This document shows positions 27,886 through 38,233 of a stretch of DNA of 64,000 nt, in pieces. The stretch is from Pseudoneobacillus rhizosphaerae (GTDB lineage: Bacteria; Bacillota; Bacilli; Bacillales; Cytobacillaceae). Where the stretch lies: positions 124,001-188,000 of the forward strand of contig NZ_CAKJTG010000005.1 of NCBI RefSeq assembly GCF_917563885.1, read 5' to 3'. A model generated the notes under the pieces. It had not been told where the DNA came from. It saw only the letters and a list, made by a program, of their open reading frames with translations, and searched no databases. Each line of letters opens with the position of its first letter. Position 1 is the stretch's first letter. A program made the translations under genes and the position numbers.

Positions 27886-30800
27886 TTACTCTACTTGAAT
27901 TAATTCTTTTGAATCTTCTAATCTAACTGAAACTAGTTTGGAAACACCTGATTCTTGCATCGTTACACCGTATAATACGTCTGCACCTTCCATCGTTCCT
28001 TTGCGATGAGTGATGACTATAAATTGATTTTCGATGCTGTACCGTTTTAGGTATTGACTAAATCTGAAGACATTAGCATCATCAAGTGCTGCTTCGACTT
28101 CATCTAATACACAAAAAGGCACAGGTCGAACCTTTAATATTGCAAAAAGTAATGCAATAGCAGTTAATGCTCTTTCACCACCGGATAAAAGCCCTAAATT
28201 TTGAAGTTTTTTCCCTGGTGGTTGAGCAATGATTTCGACACCTGTGTTCAGTAAATCATCAGGATTTGTAAGCTTTAATTCTGCATGTCCACCTCCAAAA
28301 AGCACTTGGAAGACGGGTTCAAAATGAGTACGAATACATTCAAAAGTTTGCGAAAAACGCCTTTTCATTTCCTCATCCATTTCATCAATGACTTGAAACA
28401 AGGTATCCTTTGCTTCCTGAAGGTCCGTTTTCTGTTCCAAAAGAAATTCATATCTCTCCGATACACGATCATATTCATCAATGGCACCTAAATTAACGGT
28501 ACCAAGCTCAAGAATTGCAAGCTTAATTAATTTTACCTTTTTACGTGCATCCTCAATAGGGATTTTTAGTGGATATTGCTCTTTTGCACTCTCAAACGAA
28601 AGCAAATATTCCTCACGAAGATGCGCAAACTTATTTTCTAATTCAACATCAAGGCGATTCAACTTCACTTCTTCATCCTTTAATGCCTCGACAAGTCCCC
28701 TGTGAAGTCGTTTTAACTCTTTAACCTCAAGTTCAACCTCTTCCAAACTGCCATTTAAATGATGACGCTTTTCCCTTCGAAGGGAGATTAGATTAATGGT
28801 TTCATTCTTATCTTGTAGCTTTTTCTTAGCAGCCAATTCTAATTGTTCTTCACCTGAATGGCTATTCGTCATTTCAGAATTTAATATTTCCAAATCTTCC
28901 GTATATGTTGTTAACTTCTCATTATTTTCGATTAATTGGGAATCTATTAATTGTAATCTTTCCTTAGAATGAGTAAATTGTTCATTAATAGCTGCATAGG
29001 AAACCTTTAAATCATTAATGACTTCTACTAAAGTTTCTTTTGATGTTTTTTCGGTTGTCCGTTGTTCGTTCAAGTGATCGATTTGTTGATCTAATTGTGA
29101 TATTTCGAGCTCATTATTCATTAACTTAGTTTCTAATTGATCTTTTCTACTTTGTAGCAAACTCTTTTCTTCTGAAAATTGTCTCATTTCAATATCGTAG
29201 GAAGATAGCCGTTCATTAATGTTCTTTTCTTCCACTTCAAATTCTCGAAGGTTCCCCTTAATGGTTTGTTCTTTTAAACGAAGTTGTTCACCGTTTTTCC
29301 TTTGTGCTTCTAAACGCTGCTCGTTAATTTCTATATCCTGCTTTAACTTTTTCACTTGATGTTCAAGTGATGTGGTTTTATCATTCATTTCAATTAATTT
29401 TTTCTTTAAATCTTCTAATTCACCTTTTCGAGATAACAGAGAGGATGATTTTTGTTTCAACGCCCCGCCAGTCATAGATCCACCAGGATTAACAATATCA
29501 CCATCTAAGGTAACTAGACGAGCGCGATATTGAAGAAGTTTCGCGATTTCATTTGCTCCTTTTAGATCCCTTGTAATCACAACAGTTCCTAATAGATTTA
29601 AAATAACTTCTTCAATCCTTGAATTATATTGAATTAGGTCTGTCGATATCCCAACAAAGGAGGAGTGCCCTTTAATCATTTGAAGCTGTGTGCTCGAAAG
29701 TGATTTTCCTTTGATGATAGTTAAAGGTAAAAAGGTGGCCCTTCCGTACGAATTCTTTTTTAAAAATTGGATAGCCAATCTACCACTTTCTTCATTCTCA
29801 ACTACAATATGCTGCATGGCTCCACCTAAAGCCGTTTCAATCGCCAATTCATATTCCTTTGGCACCTGAATCAATTCAGCAATCGCACCCTCGATCCCTG
29901 TAAGCTTATTACCTCTAGCTTTTAATACTTCTTTTACACCTTGGAAGAATCCAGAAAAATCATCTTCCATTTCTTCGAGCATTTCTTTACGTGATTTTGC
30001 TTGCTGAAGGAATTGATAAGCTTGGTACAGAGTCTTTTCTAGGTTTTGATAACTTTGTTTTAATGACTCCAACTTTTTTTTACTATCTCGAAACGAGAGA
30101 ACCTGCTCTTCAACTTCTTTTTGGATATTAATTATTGACGAATGAAGTTTACGTTTATTTTCTTCAATTACTTCACGTTCAGCTAAATATTTTTCGTTAT
30201 CAGCAGCAAGCTTTGATGTTCTTTTACTTTGTTGCTCTAACTGTTGGATAATATTTTTAATTTCATTTTTAGAGCTCGCTTGATCATTGAGCTTATCTAT
30301 ATATTCACTTTTTAAGATTTCAATTTTTTCTTCAATGTTTTCACTGAATAACTTAAATTGTTCTCTATTTTCGTTCAAACGATTAAGTAAACTTTGTGCT
30401 TCTTTTTCAAGGTTAAGCACAATACTTTCCTGCTCTGCTTTTTGCTGATTTAAAAGCTCCAGTTTTTCTGAAAACTCTAAAATGTTCATTTCAAGTTGAA
30501 ACCTATTTTGAGAAGCATTTTTCTTCCGTTCCTTTAATACTTCTTTTCGTCCCTCAAGCTTCTCAAGTTCTTCACTAGAATGAAGCAAGATAGATTGTAA
30601 TTCTGTTATCGACAAATCAAGTGTACTGATTTGGTCTCGTATTTCCTGGTTTTGCATTTCCTTATTTTGAAGTTCTTCGGCAAGCTTGACCTCATCGTTT
30701 TTATGCTGTTCAAATTGCTTTGTTAGAGTTTGCCAGGTCAAATGTATTTCTTCTATTTCATAGACAGTCAAAGCAACTTCATATTTTTCTAATTCGTCCT

Positions 30801-31455
30801 TTTTGTCTAAAAATTCCCTTGCCATAGAAGCTTGTATTTTTAACGGTTCCACTTGACCTTCTAGCTCATATAAAATGTCTTGGACACGATTTAAATTTTC
30901 TTGTGTTTCTGTTAATTTACCTTCTGCCTTTTTCTTTCTAGTTTTATATTTTAAGACACCTGCAGCTTCTTCAAATATCGTACGCCGCTCTTCTGCTTTA
31001 CTATTTAGGATTTCTTCTACTCTGCCCTGACTAATAATTGAAAAGGCTTCACGGCCTAACCCAGAATCCATAAATAAATCAACGATGTCCTTTAAACGAC
31101 TAGGCTGTCTATTAATTAAATATTCACTGTCACCAGACCGGAATACACGTCTAGTAACACTAACTTCACTATACTCAATTGGTAAGGTGTGGTCTTCATT
31201 ATTTAGCGTCAAGGTTACTTCAGCAAAATTTAAAGATTTTCTTGAATCACTACCTGCAAAAATGATGTCCTCCATCTTTCCACCGCGGAGTGACTTAGCT
31301 GATTGTTCTCCTAAAACCCAACGAATTGCATCTGTAATATTGCTCTTCCCACTACCATTTGGACCAACAACGGCAGTGACTCCTGGTACAAATTCAACCA
31401 CACTTCGTTCTGCGAACGATTTAAAGCCAACGACTTCCAATCGTTTTAAAAACAT
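27886..31455 (-). CDS. smc: Chromosome partition protein SMC
   Basis: ATPase of the SMC-ScpAB condensin that aligns chromosome arms. Seen: Walker A GPNGSGKS (31-38), long coiled coils (about 165-500 and 650-1020), a hinge around residues 505-645 with GVKEVLKARGNKLTGIEGAI and conserved glycines, the ABC signature LGLLSGGERALTAIALL and Walker B FCVLDEVEAALDDANV. 1189 residues, full length. ATG after AAGGAGGAACGGT. Between rnc and ftsY as in B. subtilis. Confidence 0.97.
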   Translation of the reverse strand: MFLKRLEVVGFKSFAERSVVEFVPGVTAVVGPNGSGKSNITDAIRWVLGEQSAKSLRGGKMEDIIFAGSDSRKSLNFAEVTLTLNNEDHTLPIEYSEVSVTRRVFRSGDSEYLINRQPSRLKDIVDLFMDSGLGREAFSIISQGRVEEILNSKAEERRTIFEEAAGVLKYKTRKKKAEGKLTETQENLNRVQDILYELEGQVEPLKIQASMAREFLDKKDELEKYEVALTVYEIEEIHLTWQTLTKQFEQHKNDEVKLAEELQNKEMQNQEIRDQISTLDLSITELQSILLHSSEELEKLEGRKEVLKERKKNASQNRFQLEMNILEFSEKLELLNQQKAEQESIVLNLEKEAQSLLNRLNENREQFKLFSENIEEKIEILKSEYIDKLNDQASSKNEIKNIIQQLEQQSKRTSKLAADNEKYLAEREVIEENKRKLHSSIINIQKEVEEQVLSFRDSKKKLESLKQSYQNLEKTLYQAYQFLQQAKSRKEMLEEMEDDFSGFFQGVKEVLKARGNKLTGIEGAIAELIQVPKEYELAIETALGGAMQHIVVENEESGRLAIQFLKKNSYGRATFLPLTIIKGKSLSSTQLQMIKGHSSFVGISTDLIQYNSRIEEVILNLLGTVVITRDLKGANEIAKLLQYRARLVTLDGDIVNPGGSMTGGALKQKSSSLLSRKGELEDLKKKLIEMNDKTTSLEHQVKKLKQDIEINEQRLEAQRKNGEQLRLKEQTIKGNLREFEVEEKNINERLSSYDIEMRQFSEEKSLLQSRKDQLETKLMNNELEISQLDQQIDHLNEQRTTEKTSKETLVEVINDLKVSYAAINEQFTHSKERLQLIDSQLIENNEKLTTYTEDLEILNSEMTNSHSGEEQLELAAKKKLQDKNETINLISLRREKRHHLNGSLEEVELEVKELKRLHRGLVEALKDEEVKLNRLDVELENKFAHLREEYLLSFESAKEQYPLKIPIEDARKKVKLIKLAILELGTVNLGAIDEYDRVSERYEFLLEQKTDLQEAKDTLFQVIDEMDEEMKRRFSQTFECIRTHFEPVFQVLFGGGHAELKLTNPDDLLNTGVEIIAQPPGKKLQNLGLLSGGERALTAIALLFAILKVRPVPFCVLDEVEAALDDANVFRFSQYLKRYSIENQFIVITHRKGTMEGADVLYGVTMQESGVSKLVSVRLEDSKELIQVE

Positions 31456-31481
31456 ACCGTTCCTCCTTCCCCAAAAATATA

Positions 31482-32228
31482 TTAGCTATTGTTATGATCT
31501 TTTGTTTTTAATTTTTGTAGAGCCATTTGGGCAGCATGTTGTTCAGCCTCTTTTTTTGATCGTCCCGTACCGATTCCAAGTTCCTTACCATTTAATGCGA
31601 CTTGAGACACAAATTCACGATTATGTGCTGGACCGATTTCTTGAAGAATTTGATATTCAAGCGTCCCCATCCCATCTCGTTGGACTAACTCTTGAAGTTG
31701 ACTTTTAAAATCCATCACATGAGAAAAAGCACCGGCATTAATTTTGGGGTAAACGTTTTGTTCTAAAAATTCAATTACCGTTTCAATTCCTTTATCTAAA
31801 TAAAGTGCTCCAATAAAAGCTTCAAAAACATCCGCTAATAGGGCAGGTCTTTCCCTCCCACCAGTCATTTCTTCTCCTTTTCCAAGAAGAATCAACTGAC
31901 CAAATGAAAGCTCGTTTGCGAAGGCGACAAGAGATGGCTCACACACAATAGCTGCTCTTAACTTAGTTAATTCACCCTCACTCATCGTCGCGTACTTTTT
32001 ATAAAGGAATTGTGAAACCGTTAACTCTAATACAGCGTCACCCAAAAACTCAAGCCGCTCATTATCTTCAAAGGGCTTTCTGCGATGCTCATTCACATAG
32101 GATGAATGAGTAAATGCTTGCTTTAATAATTTTTCATTTGAAAATTGAATTGCAATTTGTGCCTGAAATTGTTTAAATAACTGATCCTTTGAGCTTTTTG
32201 ATAGAAAATCCCTACCATTTTTACGCAT
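31482..32228 (-). CDS. rnc: Ribonuclease III
   Basis: Cleaves double-stranded RNA, processing rRNA precursors and some mRNAs. Seen: catalytic signature [15 protein letters not shown] (residues 56-70, with Glu60 and Asp64), [16 protein letters not shown] with the metal-binding acidic residues, and a C-terminal double-stranded-RNA-binding domain (about 175-248) ending [19 protein letters not shown] 32228 follows AAGGTGAGCAGA; an ATG at 32255 and the longer frame lack a good site. 248 residues. Confidence 0.95.
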   Translation of the reverse strand: MRKNGRDFLSKSSKDQLFKQFQAQIAIQFSNEKLLKQAFTHSSYVNEHRRKPFEDNERLEFLGDAVLELTVSQFLYKKYATMSEGELTKLRAAIVCEPSLVAFANELSFGQLILLGKGEEMTGGRERPALLADVFEAFIGALYLDKGIETVIEFLEQNVYPKINAGAFSHVMDFKSQLQELVQRDGMGTLEYQILQEIGPAHNREFVSQVALNGKELGIGTGRSKKEAEQHAAQMALQKLKTKDHNNS

Positions 32229-32296
32229 TCTGCTCACCTTACTTTCTGATTCCATAAAAACAATTTTAAAAAAACCTAATGAAAAAGGCAATTCGA

Positions 32297-32330
32297 AATA
32301 GAATAAAGCTCCGTTCAATAAACGGAGCTT
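32297..32330 (-). terminator. Terminator after acpP
   Basis: Minus strand AAGCTCCGTT, loop TATTG, AACGGAGCTT (perfect 10-base stem), then TATTCTATTT. It separates acpP from rnc-smc-ftsY. Confidence 0.8.
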
Positions 32331-32346
32331 ACATGAAGTCTAACGA

Positions 32347-32580
32347 TTACAGTTTGCTTTGTATGTAAGTTACAGCGTCACCGACTGTACCGATTGAAGC
32401 AGCATCATCGTCAGAAATTTCCATATCGAACTCATCTTCTAATTCCATTACAAGTTCAACTACATCTAGGGAATCTGCACCTAGGTCTTCCTTGAATGAA
32501 GCTTCTAATTTCACTTGTGATTCTTCAACGCCTAAACGGTCTACAATCACCTTTGTTACTCTTTCTAAAACCTCTGCCAT
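32347..32580 (-). CDS. acpP: Acyl carrier protein
   Basis: Carries acyl intermediates on a phosphopantetheine arm in fatty acid and phospholipid synthesis. Seen: [20 protein letters not shown] with attachment Ser37, very acidic, 77 residues. ATG after GAGGGGAGGTGAACGAGC. It has its own strong-looking -10 box and a terminator immediately after, so it can be expressed well above its neighbours. Confidence 0.98.
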   Translation of the reverse strand: MAEVLERVTKVIVDRLGVEESQVKLEASFKEDLGADSLDVVELVMELEDEFDMEISDDDAASIGTVGDAVTYIQSKL

Positions 32581-32603
32581 GCTCGTTCACCTCCCCTCAA
32601 GCC

Positions 32604-32632
32604 ATTATAGTAGATTTTTCTAAAAGAATAAA
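32604..32632 (-). promoter_or_regulatory. Candidate promoter of acpP
   Basis: Minus strand perfect TATAAT (32604-32609) with a weak TTTATT -35 (32627-32632) at 17 bases. The start would fall only about 20 bases before the ribosome binding site. Confidence 0.5.
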
Positions 32633-32650
32633 GTCTGGTTTTGCGTTTTC

Positions 32651-32777
32651 GAATTGTCCAGCTCCAGCGGCTAGCCCCTCGAGGTCATAAGCCACTCCAA
32701 TATAGAAGGAAAAAGCACCTTCTATATTGGAGCGACTTATGCTTGTCGGGGCTGTTCGAGCCGCTTCCGCTTTTCGT
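32651..32777. repeat. Intergenic hairpin repeat, copy C (inverted orientation)
   Basis: Reverse complement of the family. The block 32665-32698 matches 39212-39245 of copy A over 34 bases, and 32736-32754 matches 39155-39173 over 19 bases. The middle is unlike copy A but is a perfect 15-base hairpin (32695-32709 with 32718-32732). It fills the fabG-acpP gap. Confidence 0.85.
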
Positions 32778-32779
32778 TA

Positions 32780-33523
32780 TCACATTACCATACCACCATC
32801 TACATGAAGTGTTTGTCCAGTCATATAGGCACTATCTTCTGAAGCTAAGAAGGATACTACTGTTGCAATGTTTTTTGCTTCTCCAAAGCGCGCCAACGGA
32901 ATTACCTTTAACATCTCAGCTTTTACTTCATCAGTCAATTTATCGGTCATATCAGTTGTAATAAAACCAGGAGCGATTGCGTTTACAGTAATATTACGTG
33001 ATGCTAATTCCTTTGCCGTCGTTTTTGTTAAACCAATGACTCCAGCTTTAGCTGCAACGTAGTTCGCTTGACCTGGATTACCACTAACACCAACAATAGA
33101 GGCAATATTAATAATGCGACCAGAACGTTGTTTCATCATTTGACGAGTTACCGCTTTAGTAGTGAGGAAAACACCCTTCAAGTTGATGTTAATAACATCA
33201 TCCCATTCATCATCCTTCATCCGCATTAATAAATTATCTCTTGTAATCCCAGCGTTGTTAACCAAAATATCTAATTTACCGAAACGCTCGATCGTTTCCT
33301 TTACCATTGAAGTAACGTCTTCGGAATTCGATACATCACATTGTACAGAAAATGCATCTCGTCCCATTTCTTTTATAAGGTCAACTACTTCATTTGCCTT
33401 AGCCTCACTACCAGAGTAGTTTACTGCCACGTTTGCTCCAAGTCTAGCTAATTCAAGGGCAATTTCTCTACCAATCCCACGAGATGCACCTGTAACAAGG
33501 GCAACTTTTCCTTCTAATTTCAT
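32780..33523 (-). CDS. fabG: 3-oxoacyl-[acyl-carrier-protein] reductase FabG
   Basis: NADPH-dependent reduction of beta-ketoacyl-ACP. Seen: [10 protein letters not shown] (residues 11-20), NNAG (89-92), catalytic Asn114, Ser142, Tyr155 and Lys159 ([13 protein letters not shown]). Short-chain dehydrogenase of 247 residues. ATG overlaps the fabD stop by four bases (ATGA), indicating coupling, with AAAGGAGGAAACACG upstream. Confidence 0.97.
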   Translation of the reverse strand: MKLEGKVALVTGASRGIGREIALELARLGANVAVNYSGSEAKANEVVDLIKEMGRDAFSVQCDVSNSEDVTSMVKETIERFGKLDILVNNAGITRDNLLMRMKDDEWDDVININLKGVFLTTKAVTRQMMKQRSGRIINIASIVGVSGNPGQANYVAAKAGVIGLTKTTAKELASRNITVNAIAPGFITTDMTDKLTDEVKAEMLKVIPLARFGEAKNIATVVSFLASEDSAYMTGQTLHVDGGMVM

Positions 33524-34467
33524 CGTGTTTCCTCCTTTAAGGCTTCAATAGCTGCATGAGCGCTTTCTATATCTGAAATAGCATAGGTTTTAACGGTTTT
33601 ATCGATTTTTTTCACTAATCCAGATAAAACCTTCCCTGGTCCAATTTCGATAAAGGTTTCGACACCTAATTCAATCATTTTTCGAACAGAATCCTCCCAT
33701 TGAACAGGTGAGTACAATTGTTCTACTAATTTTTCTTTAATCATATCCGCATCTGTTATTGGCTCAGCCATTACATTAGCAATGACAGGAATTTTCGCCT
33801 CAACGATGTTCATTCCGTTTAATACATCTTTAAATTTTTCAGCTGCTGGCTTCATTAAGGAGGAATGGAATGGACCGCTAACGTCAAGAGGGAGTGCGCG
33901 TTTAGCACCAACTTCCTTTGCCTTTTCGGATGCAAGTTCTACTCCTTTTCTAGATCCAGAAATAACGATTTGCCCAGGACAATTTAAATTGGCTAATTGA
34001 ACAGGAAACCCTTCCTCGGTTATCTTTTCTGTAACTTCTGCTAATGGTTCACGGTCCAATCCAAGAATGGCAGCCATAGTACCTTCTTTGTTTGGAACAG
34101 CCGCTTCCATAAATTCTCCCCTTTTACGAACCGCATACACAGCTTCTTCAAAGGTAAATGCTCCAGCTGCAACAAGGGCAGAATATTCACCTAAACTATG
34201 TCCAGCGACATAATCTGCTTGTATGTTTGATTCACGAAAGTATTCAAGTATCGCGATACTAGTCGTTAACAAAGCTGGCTGTGCATTAATAGTAAGTGTT
34301 AATTCCTCCTGTGGCCCATTAAAGATCAATGAAGATAGTGAAGTATGAAGAGTCTCATCTGCTACCTTAAAATAAGCCGCACTCTTTTCATTATTTTCTG
34401 CTAATTTTTGTCCCATCCCTACTGTCTGGGACCCTTGCCCCGGAAAAATAAATGCAATTTTCCCCAT
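33520..34467 (-). CDS. fabD: Malonyl-CoA:ACP transacylase FabD
   Basis: Loads malonyl groups on ACP. Seen: [12 protein letters not shown] at the N-terminus, nucleophile Ser91 in [15 protein letters not shown], and GPFHSSLM carrying the catalytic His. 315 residues. ATG after AAGGGGTGTTGTT. Downstream of plsX, coupled to fabG. Confidence 0.97.
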   Translation of the reverse strand: MGKIAFIFPGQGSQTVGMGQKLAENNEKSAAYFKVADETLHTSLSSLIFNGPQEELTLTINAQPALLTTSIAILEYFRESNIQADYVAGHSLGEYSALVAAGAFTFEEAVYAVRKRGEFMEAAVPNKEGTMAAILGLDREPLAEVTEKITEEGFPVQLANLNCPGQIVISGSRKGVELASEKAKEVGAKRALPLDVSGPFHSSLMKPAAEKFKDVLNGMNIVEAKIPVIANVMAEPITDADMIKEKLVEQLYSPVQWEDSVRKMIELGVETFIEIGPGKVLSGLVKKIDKTVKTYAISDIESAHAAIEALKEETR

Positions 34468-34482
34468 AACAACACCCCTTAT

Positions 34483-35478
34483 TTAAATCGTTTCATTCGG
34501 TTTTTCAATTGCTTTCTTAATTAGTGGTGTAACGTCTTGATCAACCATTAAGCTAGCTTGTTTTATTGCGCTAAAAATGGCTTGCGCATCAGAAGAACCA
34601 TGTGCTTTTATAACAGGTGCTTTCAACCCAAAAAGACCTGCACCACCATATTCGGAATAATCCATTTTATTTTTTAATTGATATAAATCTGGTTTTAACA
34701 CCGCAGCTGCAAGTTTACTTTTTATGCTACTAGTTAAAGCCCCTTTTAACATTTTAAAAACGGAGAGTGCCGTTCCTTCAATTGTTTTTAACACCATATT
34801 TCCAGTGAAACCATCTGTAACGACAACATCGGCCACACCTTCTAGCAAATCACGAGCTTCCACATTGCCGACAAAATTGATAGGTGCTCCTTTTAACAAT
34901 TCGAACGAGTGCTTCGTTAACTCATTACCTTTTTTCTCTTCGGTACCTATATTTAACAAACCAACACGTGGATTTTGTATCCCTCTAACCTTTTCACTAT
35001 AAATGGAACCCATAATGGCATATTGTAGGAGGTGTTCTGGTTTAGCATCGACATTTGCACCAACATCAAGAAGTAAAAACCCTTCGCCACCAATTGTCGG
35101 TAAAGTCGGCGTTAAGGCAGGACGTTCAATTCCTTCTATTCGACCAACTACAAACAAACCTGCTGCCATAAGAGCTCCTGTATTTCCAGCAGAAATACAG
35201 GCATCTGCTTTCCCATCAGCAACTAGTTGAGTTGCTAGGACCATGGAGGAATTCTTTTTTCTTCTGACCGCTCGTACTGGTTCATCCGTTCCTAGAATTA
35301 CCTCTTCTGTATGTAAAACATCAATTCGTTCTTTATTTGTTAATAAGGGATTTATTTTTGTTTCATCCCCCACAAGTGTTATATGTAAATTTGCAAAATG
35401 GGAAATAGCTTTCATAGCCCCTAAAACAATTTCTTTTGGAGCGTTATCTCCGCCCATTGCATCGATGGCGAGTTTCAT
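34483..35478 (-). CDS. plsX: Phosphate acyltransferase PlsX
   Basis: Converts acyl-ACP to acyl-phosphate, feeding PlsY in phospholipid synthesis. Seen: [21 protein letters not shown], the [14 protein letters not shown] block and LLDVGANVD, and [13 protein letters not shown]. The TTG that opens the frame is replaced by ATG 35478, about 10 bases after AAAGGA; 331 residues. Between fapR and fabD. Confidence 0.96.
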   Translation of the reverse strand: MKLAIDAMGGDNAPKEIVLGAMKAISHFANLHITLVGDETKINPLLTNKERIDVLHTEEVILGTDEPVRAVRRKKNSSMVLATQLVADGKADACISAGNTGALMAAGLFVVGRIEGIERPALTPTLPTIGGEGFLLLDVGANVDAKPEHLLQYAIMGSIYSEKVRGIQNPRVGLLNIGTEEKKGNELTKHSFELLKGAPINFVGNVEARDLLEGVADVVVTDGFTGNMVLKTIEGTALSVFKMLKGALTSSIKSKLAAAVLKPDLYQLKNKMDYSEYGGAGLFGLKAPVIKAHGSSDAQAIFSAIKQASLMVDQDVTPLIKKAIEKPNETI

Positions 35479-35493
35479 ATTAATCAAATCCTT

Positions 35494-36060
35494 TTAACTA
35501 TTTTTGGAACGAAACATATCAAAATTCCCTGTAAAGACAAGTTCATTATTAACAAAACTATTTACTTCGACCTGAGTTCTGCCACTTTCCTGTTCAATCT
35601 TTACCACTCTAGCTTTTGCAATCACCCGTTCATGTTCTTTTACTAAACGTTTAAACTGAATATTTGATTTAGCCGTCAATGCTAGTTCATCGTTAATTAC
35701 TGCAACGGCTAATGAATTTGCTTGAGCGAATAAATGGTGACCACGGGCAATTTGATTTCGTTTAAAAACATGCTCTTCTTTTACATCAAATATGGAAATA
35801 GCACTATGATCTAACTGTATATCAATAATCTCCCCAATTATTTCTTCAATAGGCAGAGATCTCACTTCATTTTCAAAACGTGTTTCAGCTACTGTTTTAA
35901 TCCGTTCCCTAAGTTCTGGAATCGAGAGCTCTAACCGGTCTAATCGGATAGTTTGAACACTAACAGTAAATTTATCAGCTAAATCTTCATCTGTAATAAA
36001 AGGATTCTCCTTTATTGTTTCAATCAACATTTGTTGACGTTCTTTTTTATTTAGTCTCAT
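35494..36060 (-). CDS. fapR: Malonyl-CoA-responsive repressor FapR
   Basis: Represses fatty acid and phospholipid genes and is released by malonyl-CoA. Seen: N-terminal helix-turn-helix ([12 protein letters not shown] ... [20 protein letters not shown], about residues 5-45) and a C-terminal hot-dog fold effector domain (about 65-188). 188 residues. First gene of fapR-plsX-fabD-fabG; a FapR box overlaps its promoter start region (36081-36099), so it is autoregulated. Confidence 0.96.
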   Translation of the reverse strand: MRLNKKERQQMLIETIKENPFITDEDLADKFTVSVQTIRLDRLELSIPELRERIKTVAETRFENEVRSLPIEEIIGEIIDIQLDHSAISIFDVKEEHVFKRNQIARGHHLFAQANSLAVAVINDELALTAKSNIQFKRLVKEHERVIAKARVVKIEQESGRTQVEVNSFVNNELVFTGNFDMFRSKNS

Positions 36061-36080
36061 TATTCTACACCGTCCGAGAT

Positions 36081-36099
36081 ATTATGACTAGGTACTAAT
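36081..36099 (-). promoter_or_regulatory. FapR operator
   Basis: Minus strand TATTAGTACCTAGTCATAA, agreeing with the known FapR box core TTAGTACCTRRT with inverted symmetry. It sits immediately after the -10 box, covering the predicted start site. Confidence 0.8.
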
Positions 36100-36102
36100 A
36101 GT

Positions 36103-36131
36103 AGTATAAAAGTAAAAAAAGCAGATTGCAA
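36103..36131 (-). promoter_or_regulatory. Sigma-A promoter of the fapR operon
   Basis: Minus strand TTGCAA (36126-36131) and TATACT (36103-36108) with a 17-base spacer. The -35 box lies in the descending arm of the recG terminator. Confidence 0.65.
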
Positions 36132-36158
36132 GAAATTCATTTGAACTTTGCATCTGCT
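36113..36158 (-). terminator. Terminator after recG
   Basis: Minus strand AGCAGAT-GCAA, loop, TTGC, bulged A, ATCTGCT, then seven T. The right arm and T run coincide with the fapR -35 box and spacer. Confidence 0.75.
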
Positions 36159-36184
36159 ACTGTTATTAAACTATTATTTTTATA

Positions 36185-38233
36185 TTAATCTAATTTTTCT
36201 CCAGTAAGTATACCTGATAGCTGTAGATAGCTTCTTAATGGTTGATATTCGTCCGAATGCCAAAAGTTATTCGATTGAATTAGTTTTGCCGCATCATCTC
36301 GTGCTGTTTCCAGTGCTCTGTAGTCGTGCACCATGTCAGCAATTTTAAATTCAGGAAGGCCACTTTGTTTTCTACCAAAAAAGTCACCGGGTCCCCTCAA
36401 TTCTAAATCTTTCTCACTTAGAACAAAACCATCATTTGTTTCGGACATAATTTTCATTCTTTCTTTACCAACTTCTGTTTTCGGGTCAGCAAGTAAAATG
36501 CAATAGGATTGTTCACTTCCCCTGCCGACTCGACCTCTTAGTTGATGTAGCTGTGATAGACCGAATCTTTCAGCATCATAAATTAGCATAAAGGTAGCAT
36601 TAGGTACATTGACCCCCACTTCAACTACTGTAGTTGAAACAAGTACTTGCCTTTCATTTTCACTGAATGCTCTCATAACTTCTTCTTTTTCAGAACTAGA
36701 CAATCTTCCATGCATTAGCCCAACTTGATAACGGTTGTGGAAATGGTTGGTTAAAATCGCATGAACATCTATTGCATTTTGGACATCTAATTTTTCTGAT
36801 TCTTCTATTAATGGACAAATCACATAAGCTTGTCTACCCTTTACAAGTTCCTTTTCCATAAACCCTAATACCCGATCTAGCATATCCTGCTTTGCCCAGT
36901 AGGTTTCAATCACCTTTCTACCAGCAGGCATTTCATCTATGATAGAAACATCCATTTCTCCGAACACTGTAATAGCCAAGGTTCTCGGAATAGGTGTCGC
37001 AGTCATGAACAATACATCAGGACTTTCACCCTTTTCACGAAGAATCCTTCGCTGCTCCACTCCAAAGCGATGCTGCTCGTCCGTGATGACAAGTCCAAGG
37101 TTTTTGAATACGACTTCATCCTGTATGAGTGCATGTGTCCCAATAAGGATGTCAACTTCTCCTAGCTCTAATTTTTCGAGAATTCTTCTTCGCTCTTTTC
37201 CTTTTACCGAGCTTGTAAGTAACTCACATTGAATGTTCCATGGGTTAAATATTTCACGTAGGGATTCTGCATGTTGTTCGGCGAGAATTTCGGTTGGGAC
37301 CATTAGCGCTCCTTGAAAACCTGCATTAACCGTTGCATACAAACAAATGGCCGCAACAATCGTTTTACCAGAGCCTACATCCCCTTGTAACAGTCGATTC
37401 ATTCGAACCGGAGATTTAATATCGGTTAAAATTTCATTTATTACTCTTTTTTGGGCATTTGTTAGCGGAAATGGAAGATTACTAATAAACTCTTTTAATT
37501 TATTATTTTCAAATTTTTGTGAAATCCCTTTAGAATTTTCGCGTTCAAACTTTCGAAGAGCCTGCATTTTTATTTGGAATAACAAAAATTCTTCATAGAC
37601 AAATCTTCTTCGTGCTTGTTTGACATCTGTCTCTGAAAGAGGAAAATGTAAGGCCCTTAAGGCATCCCGACGATTCAATAGCCGATACTTCATTAACAAA
37701 TCTTGAGGTAAATTTTCTTCAATGTTAGCCCCAAATTGGGATATAGCAAGCTGGATGAACCGCCTTAGCCCTTTTACCGTTAAACTTCCCTTAATATGGT
37801 AAACGGGTTCGAACTCCTTTTTTTGCGAATTACCCGCTTTTTTCATCTCGTTGGCGGTAATGGTTTGGCGATGCTGATCCCATTTACCCGTCACTGTAAT
37901 CGGGGTATTTATTTCCATATTATTTTTTAAATATGGCTGATTAAAAAAGATAACATTGATTAAATACCTATCCACTAATACACGTACAGTTAATCTAGAT
38001 CTCTTTCGACCATAGTACATAAGAGAAGGCTCACTATGAACCTTCCCTTCAATCGTCACTTTTTCATCATGCTTTACATCTGCTAAATCTCTTATTCGAT
38101 AATCCTCGTATCGATAGGGAAAATACTCTAATAAATCCTTAATAGTATAAACCTTAATCTCTGTTAAAGCTTCAGCGGTTTCTTCACCAATACCTGTAAT
38201 GGCGGTTACAGATTGATTAATTTCTTGACTCAT
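36185..38233 (-). CDS. recG: ATP-dependent DNA helicase RecG
   Basis: Remodels stalled replication forks and Holliday junctions. Seen: N-terminal wedge/OB domain (about 60-150), helicase motif I GDVGSGKT (284-291), motif II DEQH (385-388) followed by RFGVEQR, FMTATPIPRTLA, and the C-terminal motifs with QLRGRVGRG and the TRG-type tail. 682 residues, full length. ATG overlaps the sdaAA stop by four bases. Confidence 0.97.
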   Translation of the reverse strand: MSQEINQSVTAITGIGEETAEALTEIKVYTIKDLLEYFPYRYEDYRIRDLADVKHDEKVTIEGKVHSEPSLMYYGRKRSRLTVRVLVDRYLINVIFFNQPYLKNNMEINTPITVTGKWDQHRQTITANEMKKAGNSQKKEFEPVYHIKGSLTVKGLRRFIQLAISQFGANIEENLPQDLLMKYRLLNRRDALRALHFPLSETDVKQARRRFVYEEFLLFQIKMQALRKFERENSKGISQKFENNKLKEFISNLPFPLTNAQKRVINEILTDIKSPVRMNRLLQGDVGSGKTIVAAICLYATVNAGFQGALMVPTEILAEQHAESLREIFNPWNIQCELLTSSVKGKERRRILEKLELGEVDILIGTHALIQDEVVFKNLGLVITDEQHRFGVEQRRILREKGESPDVLFMTATPIPRTLAITVFGEMDVSIIDEMPAGRKVIETYWAKQDMLDRVLGFMEKELVKGRQAYVICPLIEESEKLDVQNAIDVHAILTNHFHNRYQVGLMHGRLSSSEKEEVMRAFSENERQVLVSTTVVEVGVNVPNATFMLIYDAERFGLSQLHQLRGRVGRGSEQSYCILLADPKTEVGKERMKIMSETNDGFVLSEKDLELRGPGDFFGRKQSGLPEFKIADMVHDYRALETARDDAAKLIQSNNFWHSDEYQPLRSYLQLSGILTGEKLD

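Noticed and set aside
31085-31708. 207-codon plus-strand open frame
   Set aside because: It lies antisense to the conserved start of smc and the end of rnc, has no family-like sequence or ribosome binding site, and reflects codon bias of the real genes.
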